This document shows, one piece after another, positions 1 through 6,678 of a stretch of DNA of 10,016 nucleotides. Each line of letters starts with the position of its first letter. Positions within the stretch are counted from its first letter, which is position 1. The stretch spans positions 1 through 10,016 of the forward strand of contig CACXEN010000210.1 of the NCBI GenBank assembly GCA_902766675.1, in the 5' to 3' direction. A program made the position numbers and the translations under genes. Source of the stretch: an uncultured Erysipelotrichaceae bacterium (GTDB lineage Bacteria; Bacillota_I; Bacilli_A; Erysipelotrichales; Erysipelotrichaceae). The notes under the pieces were generated by a model. It searched no databases, was not told the DNA's origin, and saw only the letters and a list, made by a program, of their open reading frames with translations.

Positions 1-2936
1 GTGCGGAGTGACATTATCTTTTCTAATTGCGCAGAACGTGCTTTGCGTTCTCTTTCTTTATCGTCTTCTTCTGGAATATCGAATAATTTTGCACATTCTG
101 AATTCATCTGTACAATCTCAACTTTATTCTTTTCTAAGCGAACAACACCTAGAGCACCAATCATCTTATTCAATTGGTTTGCGGTAATTAGTTTGTTGTC
201 GACAAGTTCATCGAAGTGCACATCTTCAATACGTTGTAATTCTAATTGTACTTGTCCTCTTTCGATATTCTCTTCATAGATGAGATTCATCGCTTCTTCT
301 TTTGTTAATGCACCATAGAAGTAATAACCTTGTGCGTATCGGCAATGTAGTTCTAATAAGTTTTCTACTTGTTGTTGTGATTCTACACCTTCTGCCACAA
401 CATGGATTTTCATCAAGTGCGCCATACGAATAATACTATCTATGATATTTTTATTGGCCGCATCTTCATCCATTCCTTCGATAAATTTTTTATCTAGTTT
501 CAAAACATCCACGTGCATTTCACGCAATGAGTTTAAAGATGAATATCCTTTACCAAAATCATCCATTAAAATCGTAAAGTTATTATCATGCAACTTTGAA
601 GTTGCCTTATTAATAATTTCTGGGTCTCTTGCGAATGCACTCTCTGTGATTTCTAATTGGAATAAACTATGATTTAAATCATATTTATTTGTTAAATCAA
701 TAATGTTTTTTGCAACATTCCCAAAGTGGAAGTCTGCTCTAGATACATTTACTGAAATTGGAACAGGCATTCTTCCTTGGTCCAACAATTCTCTTTGATA
801 TTTACATACGGATTCCCAAATATATAAATCTAATTCATGAATATATCCAGTATCTTCCATCAAATCCACAAATCCAGTTGGAGAAATTACTTCCCCATTT
901 CTTACCCATCTAACAAGTGCTTCAAATGAAACAATCTTGCGTGTGCGCATATTTACTTTTGGTTGTAAGAAGAATGTGAATTCATCATTCTTTAGCGCTT
1001 TTTCAATATCCATGAGTAATAATTGGTTTTGTTGGGATTGTAAATAAACACGCTCATCAAAGAATGCGACATGATCTGTATAAGAACTACGTATTGTTCC
1101 TATCATTAGTAATGCTCTTTCATATAATACTCTTGCTGAAAGAGTTTTATCTTTTGTAATACATACACCAAAGCTTGGTGAGAAACCATTTGGTAAACTC
1201 AATCTTTCTATTTGGTTTTCAATCTGTTCTTTCATGACACTGCGCTTTAGCTTGTCACTTGGAATAATCAATAAGAAGTTATCGCCACCCATGTAGCCAC
1301 CAACACCACCATATTTTTGTACGGTATCTTTTACAACTTCGCCAACCATTTCTAATAAGCGGTCACCAGATTTTCTTCCAAAAATACTGTTATATAATTT
1401 GAAATTATTCAAATCAATCGCAATCATTGCGACTTCTGTAACATTTGTTTTTTCAATCCAATTATCTGCGCGTGAAAAAGCTTCGTCTTGTGAATATAAA
1501 TCAATTTGTGCTCCTTCTCTAGAAGTTTCTAGTTTTCCATCTAAGTCCAATAGTGAAATTGATTTATGGATGGATGAAATATTCTTTACCGTACAAATCA
1601 AACGCAAAATATCATCATCACTATCCACAAGTGATACTGTTTCTCTTGCCCAATACCAATCTCCATCGCGATCCATCAAACGATATTCAATGGATAATTC
1701 ACCAGTTTTCTTAGAGCGAATTCTTTCTTCAAAGCCATCACTCCAAAATTGCCTAAAACTTTCAGTATCTTCTACATAAATACAGTTTTCAAAACTTTTG
1801 ATGTATTCGCTAAATACACCCTCATCTTGCATCGTTTCATATAAATCTTTATAGCGATATAACACACGATATGTATCTGCTGTATAATTCACATCACAGA
1901 TTAAATCAATTGCTTGTGCGGATACATCGTCTTGTTTTTCTTCCTTTGCAACTTCTTCTAAATTGACTTTGCGATAATATGTTCTTTTCTCATTATAAAG
2001 ACGTAAGTCAGCCATCTTTAAAAGACTATCTAAATTAGCATTTAGTTTCTCTTCATATACTGAACCAATGCAAATTGGAATTTTCTTTTCATCTAATTCT
2101 AATCTAGCTTCTGAAAGAATATGCTCAAATAAAGATTCTTTCAATCCATAACTAAGCACCACAAATTCATCACCTTCTATACGGAAGACATTTGAATCAC
2201 CAAAATATTTTGTGAGTATATTAGCTGTATCAATGATGACTTTATCTCCATATGTCACACCTTGTTCATCATTGATTCTCTTCAAGCCCAATATATCTAA
2301 ATAAACTAAACCAACCGCACTATCTCTACGTGTTGTTTCAAAAGATTCATATAAACTATGTCTATTTCCAACGCCTGTTAATTTATCGATTAGCCCCATT
2401 CTATCCAGACGTTTTTCCATAATATCATTATGCATAATCTCACCAATGAGATATGTAATCGCAATAATTGATTTTTCATATGGATGAAATAGTGCTGGAT
2501 CTAAATTATCAATTCCAATAAAACCAAGATTCGTTCCACGATATTGAATTTCATCTGCCACAAATGTACGTGTATTTCTTTGTTTTAGAATGTCATATAC
2601 ATATTTATCTTTATCCTTTAACTCTTCAACATTGTCAATCATCAAAACTGGAAGATCTTCCATTTCCATTAAATAACGATGAACAACTTCAAAAGGAATA
2701 TGTGCTAATAAATCTTTTTCTGATGCTACCCCAGCATTGCACCATTCAAAGGCATTTTCATAATCGCCTTTTTCACCTAGCACATAAATATATATACGAT
2801 CACATCCTGTGACTGCACCAACATACGAAATCATCTTCTCAATTGCTTCTGTAGAAGATGATCCTTCAAGCGCATATTGTATGCCATCTAAGAGTGATTC
2901 TATTTCTCTGTTTTCTTTTTCTATAATATTTGTCAT
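1..2936 (-). CDS. GAF-GGDEF-PAS-GGDEF-EAL protein, probable c-di-GMP phosphodiesterase (3' end outside window)
   Basis: An uninterrupted frame of 978 codons runs off the left edge, so the C-terminus is missing. Predicted order: GAF-like sensor (about 15-170), GGDEF 1 (about 180-320; Asp214, motif EGDEF at 254-258), PAS (about 355-460, with WYWARE from 427), GGDEF 2 (about 495-640; Asp508, motif GGDNF at 550-554), EAL (about 650-885), then a PAS-like start (about 925 on). The EAL domain has Glu672 (in FEALVRW), Asn730, Glu762, Asp792-Asp793, Lys813, Asp815, Glu849 and Gln869. As I recall RocR numbering, these spacings match its catalytic set exactly. GGDEF 2 has Asn for the catalytic Glu and is probably inactive. 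GGDEF 1 has Glu at its first position and no RxxD inhibitory site, so its activity is doubtful. I infer a cytosolic phosphodiesterase that cleaves c-di-GMP to pGpG, tuned by GAF, PAS and possibly GTP binding. No membrane helix or signal peptide is seen at the N-terminus. The start ATG is supported by AAGGAG at 2942-2947, 5 bases upstream. It is divergent from the MATE gene, and no c-di-GMP target gene is visible here. Confidence 0.9.
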   Translation of the reverse strand, partial: MTNIIEKENREIESLLDGIQYALEGSSSTEAIEKMISYVGAVTGCDRIYIYVLGEKGDYENAFEWCNAGVASEKDLLAHIPFEVVHRYLMEMEDLPVLMIDNVEELKDKDKYVYDILKQRNTRTFVADEIQYRGTNLGFIGIDNLDPALFHPYEKSIIAITYLIGEIMHNDIMEKRLDRMGLIDKLTGVGNRHSLYESFETTRRDSAVGLVYLDILGLKRINDEQGVTYGDKVIIDTANILTKYFGDSNVFRIEGDEFVVLSYGLKESLFEHILSEARLELDEKKIPICIGSVYEEKLNANLDSLLKMADLRLYNEKRTYYRKVNLEEVAKEEKQDDVSAQAIDLICDVNYTADTYRVLYRYKDLYETMQDEGVFSEYIKSFENCIYVEDTESFRQFWSDGFEERIRSKKTGELSIEYRLMDRDGDWYWARETVSLVDSDDDILRLICTVKNISSIHKSISLLDLDGKLETSREGAQIDLYSQDEAFSRADNWIEKTNVTEVAMIAIDLNNFKLYNSIFGRKSGDRLLEMVGEVVKDTVQKYGGVGGYMGGDNFLLIIPSDKLKRSVMKEQIENQIERLSLPNGFSPSFGVCITKDKTLSARVLYERALLMIGTIRSSYTDHVAFFDERVYLQSQQNQLLLMDIEKALKNDEFTFFLQPKVNMRTRKIVSFEALVRWVRNGEVISPTGFVDLMEDTGYIHELDLYIWESVCKYQRELLDQGRMPVPISVNVSRADFHFGNVAKNIIDLTNKYDLNHSLFQLEITESAFARDPEIINKATSKLHDNNFTILMDDFGKGYSSLNSLREMHVDVLKLDKKFIEGMDEDAANKNIIDSIIRMAHLMKIHVVAEGVESQQQVENLLELHCRYAQGYYFYGALTKEEAMNLIYEENIERGQVQLELQRIEDVHFDELVDNKLITANQLNKMIGALGVVRLEKNKVEIVQMNSECAKLFDIPEEDDKERERKARSAQLEKIMSLR

Positions 2937-3052
2937 GCGTACTCCTTCACATGTGCACTCTCATTATGCGAGATAAATGGTGGTAATGAAATAGTTTCCT
3001 TTAATTTCGCTTATTTTTAACGAAAAAAAACGTTTTGATATATCTTTTAACC

Positions 3053-3058
3053 ATTATA
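3053..3058 (-). promoter_or_regulatory. Possible -10 box for the GGDEF-EAL gene
   Basis: The minus strand reads TATAAT, a perfect -10 hexamer. At 16-18 bases upstream there is no good -35 hexamer (best is ACTATT or CACTAT) and no TG extension. It would give a leader of about 110 bases. In AT-rich DNA such a box can occur by chance. Confidence 0.35.
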
Positions 3059-3061
3059 TTC

Positions 3062-3079
3062 CTATTTTTCCTAAAATAG
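3062..3079. repeat. Short inverted repeat in the divergent intergenic region
   Basis: CTATTTT and AAAATAG form perfect 7-base arms around a 4-base centre (TCCT). The repeat sits immediately upstream of the candidate -10 box at 3053-3058, about where a -35 would lie. It could be an operator or merely AT-rich coincidence. It has no U-tract behaviour expected of a terminator for either flanking gene. Confidence 0.3.
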
Positions 3080-3120
3080 TGATAAACAAGCAAAAGAATT
3101 CAATTCATATCGTGAATAAG

Positions 3121-3129
3121 TGCTATAAT
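3121..3129 (+). promoter_or_regulatory. Extended -10 promoter of the MATE gene
   Basis: TGC followed by TATAAT (3124-3129) is a consensus extended -10 element. The -35 is weak: TTCAAT at 3099-3104 gives a 19-base spacer and TTCATA at 3104-3109 only 14. An extended -10 can work without a good -35. Transcription would start at about 3136-3137, at the ATG itself. Confidence 0.6.
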
Positions 3130-3136
3130 TTTTCTC

Positions 3137-4480
3137 ATGAACAACTCATCAAATCTCTTAAAAGAGACGATACATATGGCTTGGCCTGCAGTGCTAGAGA
3201 GTTTCTTCGTTTCTCTAGCTGGCATTATTGATACATTAATGGTATCTACACTAGGCACCTTTGCGGTTGCCTCCGTTGGTTTAACTGCCCAGCCAAAGTT
3301 TATCTTCTTAGCATTCTTTTTTGCTTGTAATGTTGCACTAAGTGCACTTGTGGCTAGAAGACGTGGCCAACAAGACCAAAAAAATGCCAATGAGTTATTA
3401 CTTACCGCAATTGTTTATACAGTTGTCATGACGATTATTCTATCCACAATCGGAATTCTTTTCGCGCCTCAAATCATTTCATTTGCAGGCGCAAGTGCTG
3501 ATACATTAGAAGCTGGTGTTACTTATTTTAGAGTCATCATCGGAGGCATATTCTTTTCTGTGATTTCTTTAGTCATCAATGCTGCACAACGTGGCTCTGG
3601 AAACACACGTATCGCAATGACCACAAATGTGACATCTTCTATCGTCAATGTCATATTTAACTATTTACTCATTGGTGGTAAATTAGGCTTCCCTCGTTTA
3701 GAAGTATTTGGGGCTGCTTTTGCGACAGTTCTTGGAACTGTAGTAGCTTGTCTTATGAGTGTTTATTCTCTATTTAAAAAAGATAGTTATGTATCAATTC
3801 CATATATCATCAAGAATCACATCAAACCATCTTTTAAAGAATTAAAAAGTATTTATAATCTTGCCTACAACTTCTTTATAGAAAATATCGCAATGCGTGT
3901 TGGCTTTTTAGTCACTGCTATAACAGCTGCTAAATTAGGTACCGAAGCATTTGCGGCCCATCAAGTTGGTATGAACTTTTTAGGACTTGGATTCTCCTTT
4001 GGAGATGGCATGCAAGTTGCGGCAGTTGCTTTAATTGGTAGATCATTAGGCGAAAAGAACTATACCAAAGCAAAAGCTTATGGAAATACATGCCAAAGAG
4101 TAGGTCTATTTATTTCTGTGATGTTAGCACTTGTCTTATTCTTATTTGATAAATGGATTCTTTCTTTATTCTTCCAAGAAGCACATATCATCGACATGGG
4201 CGTTATCATTTTCCGATATATTATGGTCATTGTATTATTCCAAATATCACAAGTTATATTTGGTGGTTGTTTAAGAGATGCAGGTGATGCAAAATACACA
4301 CTGTTTGCGTCATTAATATCAGTCACTCTTATTCGTTCACTTACCACAATACTTCTAGTAACTGTATTCCATATGGGTTTACATGGAATTTGGATTGGTG
4401 TTCTATCTGATCAATTATCTAGATTCGTATTGCTGTATACACGTTTCAAACAAGGCGATTGGGTTCAATTACAAATATAA
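3137..4480 (+). CDS. MATE family efflux transporter (MOP superfamily)
   Basis: The product is a 447-residue polytopic membrane protein of usual MATE length with about 12 hydrophobic segments in two six-helix lobes. The N-lobe begins with the family pattern LLKETIHMAWPAV and IIDTLMVSTLG (residues 7-40). The lobes carry the related helix-end motifs QRGSGNTR (151-158) and CLRDAGDAK (378-386), and the second lobe has AAHQVGMNFL (273-282). MATE proteins export cationic drugs or metabolites by Na+ or H+ antiport; the substrate and the coupling ion cannot be read from the sequence. Start choice: no Shine-Dalgarno precedes ATG 3137, and the -10 box ends 7 bases before it, so the mRNA may be leaderless. 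ATG 3176 (Met14) is an alternative, with only a weak AGAGACG upstream. I prefer 3137 because residues 7-20 fit the family N-terminus. The gene stands alone and is convergent with the liv operon. Confidence 0.92.
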   Translation: MNNSSNLLKETIHMAWPAVLESFFVSLAGIIDTLMVSTLGTFAVASVGLTAQPKFIFLAFFFACNVALSALVARRRGQQDQKNANELLLTAIVYTVVMTIILSTIGILFAPQIISFAGASADTLEAGVTYFRVIIGGIFFSVISLVINAAQRGSGNTRIAMTTNVTSSIVNVIFNYLLIGGKLGFPRLEVFGAAFATVLGTVVACLMSVYSLFKKDSYVSIPYIIKNHIKPSFKELKSIYNLAYNFFIENIAMRVGFLVTAITAAKLGTEAFAAHQVGMNFLGLGFSFGDGMQVAAVALIGRSLGEKNYTKAKAYGNTCQRVGLFISVMLALVLFLFDKWILSLFFQEAHIIDMGVIIFRYIMVIVLFQISQVIFGGCLRDAGDAKYTLFASLISVTLIRSLTTILLVTVFHMGLHGIWIGVLSDQLSRFVLLYTRFKQGDWVQLQI

Positions 4481-4506
4481 AAGCTTCATGGATTCATGAA
4501 GCTTTT
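4479..4506. terminator. Bidirectional intrinsic terminator between MATE gene and liv operon
   Basis: Perfect 12-base arms, AAAAGCTTCATG (4479-4490) and CATGAAGCTTTT (4495-4506), enclose the 4-base loop GATT. On either strand the GC-containing core is followed by four U residues and AU-rich sequence. The hairpin overlaps the last two bases of the MATE stop codon and begins 4 bases after the stop of the CBS-ACT gene, so it can end both convergent transcripts. Confidence 0.85.
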
Positions 4507-4510
4507 CTTA

Positions 4511-5191
4511 TTATGAGCGATAAACAATTTTTTCGCCTTCATCACTTGTTTGAATAACACTTGTGACATTGAAGTCATTATCTTCTAGTACTTTTAACAT
4601 ATCTTCAACAGATATAGTACCAGTTGCTTTTATAACAACCTCTGTACCTCTTTCATCATTGTGATATACTGCACACGATTCAAGATTGGCATCATTATCT
4701 GCGAATAACTTCGCTGCTTTAGCAAATACACCTGGCACATCTTCACATGCTAATACAAATTTAGTTCCTTGATGTGTATATCCCATCAATTCAACAAATG
4801 CTTCAAACATATCTTTCTCAGTGATGATTCCAAGAACTTTGTTTTCTTCATCCACAACAGGTAGTACAGAAATGTTGGCATGTATCATTGCTGATGCAGC
4901 TTCCTCCAAGAACACTTCCCCTGATATTGTTTTTACATCTTTTATCATTACCTCATCTACTGTTGTACGAGACAATAAGTAGTTGAGTTCATAAATAGAA
5001 AGAGATGTCGTGTTTTTCCCGGAAGCATCTGTTACTTGTCCTTCAGTAATCAAGCCAATTAAATGATTCTCATCATCTACCACTGGTAAACGATGGAAGC
5101 CACCTTGTTGCATAAGTTCAATTGCTTTTGAAACAGATGCATCTTTTTTAATTGTGACTGGATTTTTTGTCATATGATCTTTTACGTACAT
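4511..5191 (-). CDS. CBS-CBS-ACT domain protein (AcuB-like), last gene of liv operon
   Basis: The product is a soluble 226-residue protein. CBS 1 spans about residues 5-55 (MTKNPVTIKKDASVSKAIELM, then HRLPVVDDENHLIGLIT). CBS 2 spans about 79-133 (VLPVVDEENKVLGIITEKDM). An ACT domain spans about 143-213, with DVPGVFAKAAKLFADNDANL at 151-170. CBS pairs usually bind adenine nucleotides and ACT domains usually bind amino acids, so this looks like a ligand sensor without a catalytic domain. The family is often annotated as acetoin utilization protein AcuB, but no acetoin gene is nearby. As I recall, streptococcal livJHMGF clusters carry a similar gene. Only 3 bases separate it from the livF stop, and its Shine-Dalgarno lies inside the end of livF, so it is co-expressed. 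I infer a role in sensing branched-chain amino acids or energy state; the partner is unknown. Confidence 0.88.
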   Translation of the reverse strand: MYVKDHMTKNPVTIKKDASVSKAIELMQQGGFHRLPVVDDENHLIGLITEGQVTDASGKNTTSLSIYELNYLLSRTTVDEVMIKDVKTISGEVFLEEAASAMIHANISVLPVVDEENKVLGIITEKDMFEAFVELMGYTHQGTKFVLACEDVPGVFAKAAKLFADNDANLESCAVYHNDERGTEVVIKATGTISVEDMLKVLEDNDFNVTSVIQTSDEGEKIVYRS

Positions 5192-5194
5192 AAT

Positions 5195-5899
5195 TTATCC
5201 TCCAAGATAAGCCTTTCTTACCTCTTCACTGGCAGCCAATTCTGCACCAGTACCTTCTAATGTTATTTTACCAGTTTCTATTACATATGCTCTATTCGCA
5301 ATAGATAATGCCATCTTCGCATTTTGTTCAACAAGTAAAACTGTTGTTCCTTGTTTATTAATATTTTCAATAATACGGAAGATTTCTTTTACAAGTAATG
5401 GTGATAAACCCATAGATGGCTCATCCATCAACATAATCTTTGGTCTAGCCATTAAAGCTCTTCCCATTGCTAACATTTGTTGTTCACCACCAGAAAGTGT
5501 TCCAGCAAGTTGCGATTCTCTTTCTTTCAAACGAGGGAATAATTCAAAGACATTTTCCAAGTCTTTTTCAATTTCCTCTTTGTCATTTCTAGAGTATGCA
5601 CCAAGTTTTAGATTCTCTAATACTGTTTGTTGGGCAAAAACTCTTCTACCTTCTGGTACTTGTGCTAAGCCAAGTGAAACAATCTTATTCGCATTGATCT
5701 TTGTAAGACTTTTGCCTTCTAAAAGAACTTCTCCACTAGCTGGTTTTAATAAACCAGATATTGTTTGTAGTGTTGTTGTTTTACCAGCTCCGTTAGCCCC
5801 GATTAATGTCACAATCTCTCCTTCATTTACATGAAATGAAATTCCTTTGATTGCTTCAATCATGCCGTATTTTACAACTAAATCTTTCACTTCTAACAT
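5195..5899 (-). CDS. livF: Branched-chain amino acid ABC transporter ATP-binding protein LivF
   Basis: The product is a 234-residue ATPase, normal LivF length. Walker A is GANGAGKT (34-41), the signature is LSGGEQ (135-140), Walker B is IMLMDE (155-160), and VPEGRRVF (81-88) is a LivF hallmark. The switch position reads LLVEQN (188-193), with Gln where most ABC proteins have His; E. coli LivF has the same LVEQN, so this is a subfamily trait and not damage. It ends in AYLGG as E. coli LivF does. It acts on the inner membrane face with LivG, powering import through LivH and LivM. ATG 5899 is preceded by AGGAG at 5907-5911, inside the end of livG, at 7-base spacing. Two bases separate it from the livG stop. 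Confidence 0.96.
   Translation of the reverse strand: MLEVKDLVVKYGMIEAIKGISFHVNEGEIVTLIGANGAGKTTTLQTISGLLKPASGEVLLEGKSLTKINANKIVSLGLAQVPEGRRVFAQQTVLENLKLGAYSRNDKEEIEKDLENVFELFPRLKERESQLAGTLSGGEQQMLAMGRALMARPKIMLMDEPSMGLSPLLVKEIFRIIENINKQGTTVLLVEQNAKMALSIANRAYVIETGKITLEGTGAELAASEEVRKAYLGG
5198..5203 (-). promoter_or_regulatory. Shine-Dalgarno of the CBS-ACT gene, inside livF
   Basis: GGAGGA on the minus strand is formed by the last two glycine codons of livF, immediately before its TAA stop, 6 bases from the ATG at 5191. Ribosomes finishing livF would uncover or reuse it, which suggests translational coupling. Confidence 0.75.
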
Positions 5900-5901
5900 T
5901 G

Positions 5902-6678
5902 TTATTCTCCTAGATATGCCTTTACTACTTCTGGGTTTGCTTGGATTTCATCCGGTGTTCCTTGGGCTAACATCATACCGAAGTTTAATACTGTAATCTT
6001 TTCGCAAATACCCATAACTAGTTTCATATCATGCTCTATTAATAATATTGCAATCTTGAAATGATCTCTTACAAATCGAATTGTATTCATGAGCTCTTCT
6101 GTTTCTTGTGGATTCATTCCTGCTGCAGGCTCATCCAGCAACAACAACTTTGGACTAGTCGCTAATGCACGTGCGATTTCTAAGCGACGTTGTGCACCAT
6201 ATGGTAGATTACCTGCCATCAAGTCCATATCATCTTTTAAATCCATGATATCTAACAATTGAATTGCACGTTCTTCAATCATTTTTTCTTGGGAATAGTA
6301 TTTAGGTAATCGTAATATTCCTGTAAATGGGGAATATTTTGTTTCGTTGTGCATTCCACATAGTACATTATCCAATACACTCATATTCATAAATAAACGA
6401 ATGTTTTGGAATGTACGCGCAATACCTGCTTTAGAAACATCTATTGTTGTCATTTTACCGATATCTTCTCCACAGAGTTTAATCGTACCTCTTGTTGGTT
6501 GATATACTTTTGTAAGAAGATTGAATACTGTTGTTTTACCTGCACCATTTGGTCCAATTAAACCAACGATTTCTTCTGGATACACTGTTAGATTTAAATC
6601 ATTTACAGCTGTTAATCCTCCAAAGTCAATTCCTAAATCTCTCACTTCGAGAATTGGAGCTTTATTGTTTTCACTCAT
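5902..6678 (-). CDS. livG: Branched-chain amino acid ABC transporter ATP-binding protein LivG
   Basis: The product is a 258-residue ATPase, close to the usual LivG length. From ATG 6678: Walker A GPNGAGKTT (42-50), Q-loop in RTFQNIRLF (Gln91), signature LPYGAQRRLEIARAL (158-172), Walker B LLLLDEPAAGMNP (178-190), and His switch in IEHDM (214-218). The LPYGAQRR form of the signature and AAGMNP after Walker B are typical of the LivG branch. It pairs with LivF to hydrolyse ATP for amino acid import. Start choice: a TTG at 6687 extends the frame by three residues but abuts the Shine-Dalgarno AAGGAG (6688-6693) with no spacing, whereas ATG 6678 lies 9 bases from it. The chosen start overlaps the livM stop by 8 bases, pointing to coupled translation. 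Confidence 0.95.
   Translation of the reverse strand: MSENNKAPILEVRDLGIDFGGLTAVNDLNLTVYPEEIVGLIGPNGAGKTTVFNLLTKVYQPTRGTIKLCGEDIGKMTTIDVSKAGIARTFQNIRLFMNMSVLDNVLCGMHNETKYSPFTGILRLPKYYSQEKMIEERAIQLLDIMDLKDDMDLMAGNLPYGAQRRLEIARALATSPKLLLLDEPAAGMNPQETEELMNTIRFVRDHFKIAILLIEHDMKLVMGICEKITVLNFGMMLAQGTPDEIQANPEVVKAYLGE
5907..5911 (-). promoter_or_regulatory. Shine-Dalgarno of livF, inside livG
   Basis: AGGAG on the minus strand spans the final Leu-Gly-Glu codons of livG, 7 bases before the livF ATG at 5899. This is the same arrangement as at the livF/CBS-ACT junction. Confidence 0.75.

Noticed and set aside
1399..1779. Plus-strand frame of 126 codons with a signal-peptide-like beginning
   Set aside because: It lies wholly inside the coding region of the minus-strand GGDEF-EAL gene, has no convincing ribosome site, and its hydrophobic start is a by-product of the opposite strand.
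2937..3046. c-di-GMP riboswitch in the leader of the GGDEF-EAL gene
   Set aside because: The leader would be about 110 bases, but I see none of the conserved GEMM sequence blocks or paired arms, only AT-rich sequence with short symmetries.
5322..5333. Missing switch histidine in LivF read as a damaged ATPase
   Set aside because: The Gln in LVEQN is characteristic of LivF proteins, including the E. coli one, and all other ATPase motifs are intact.
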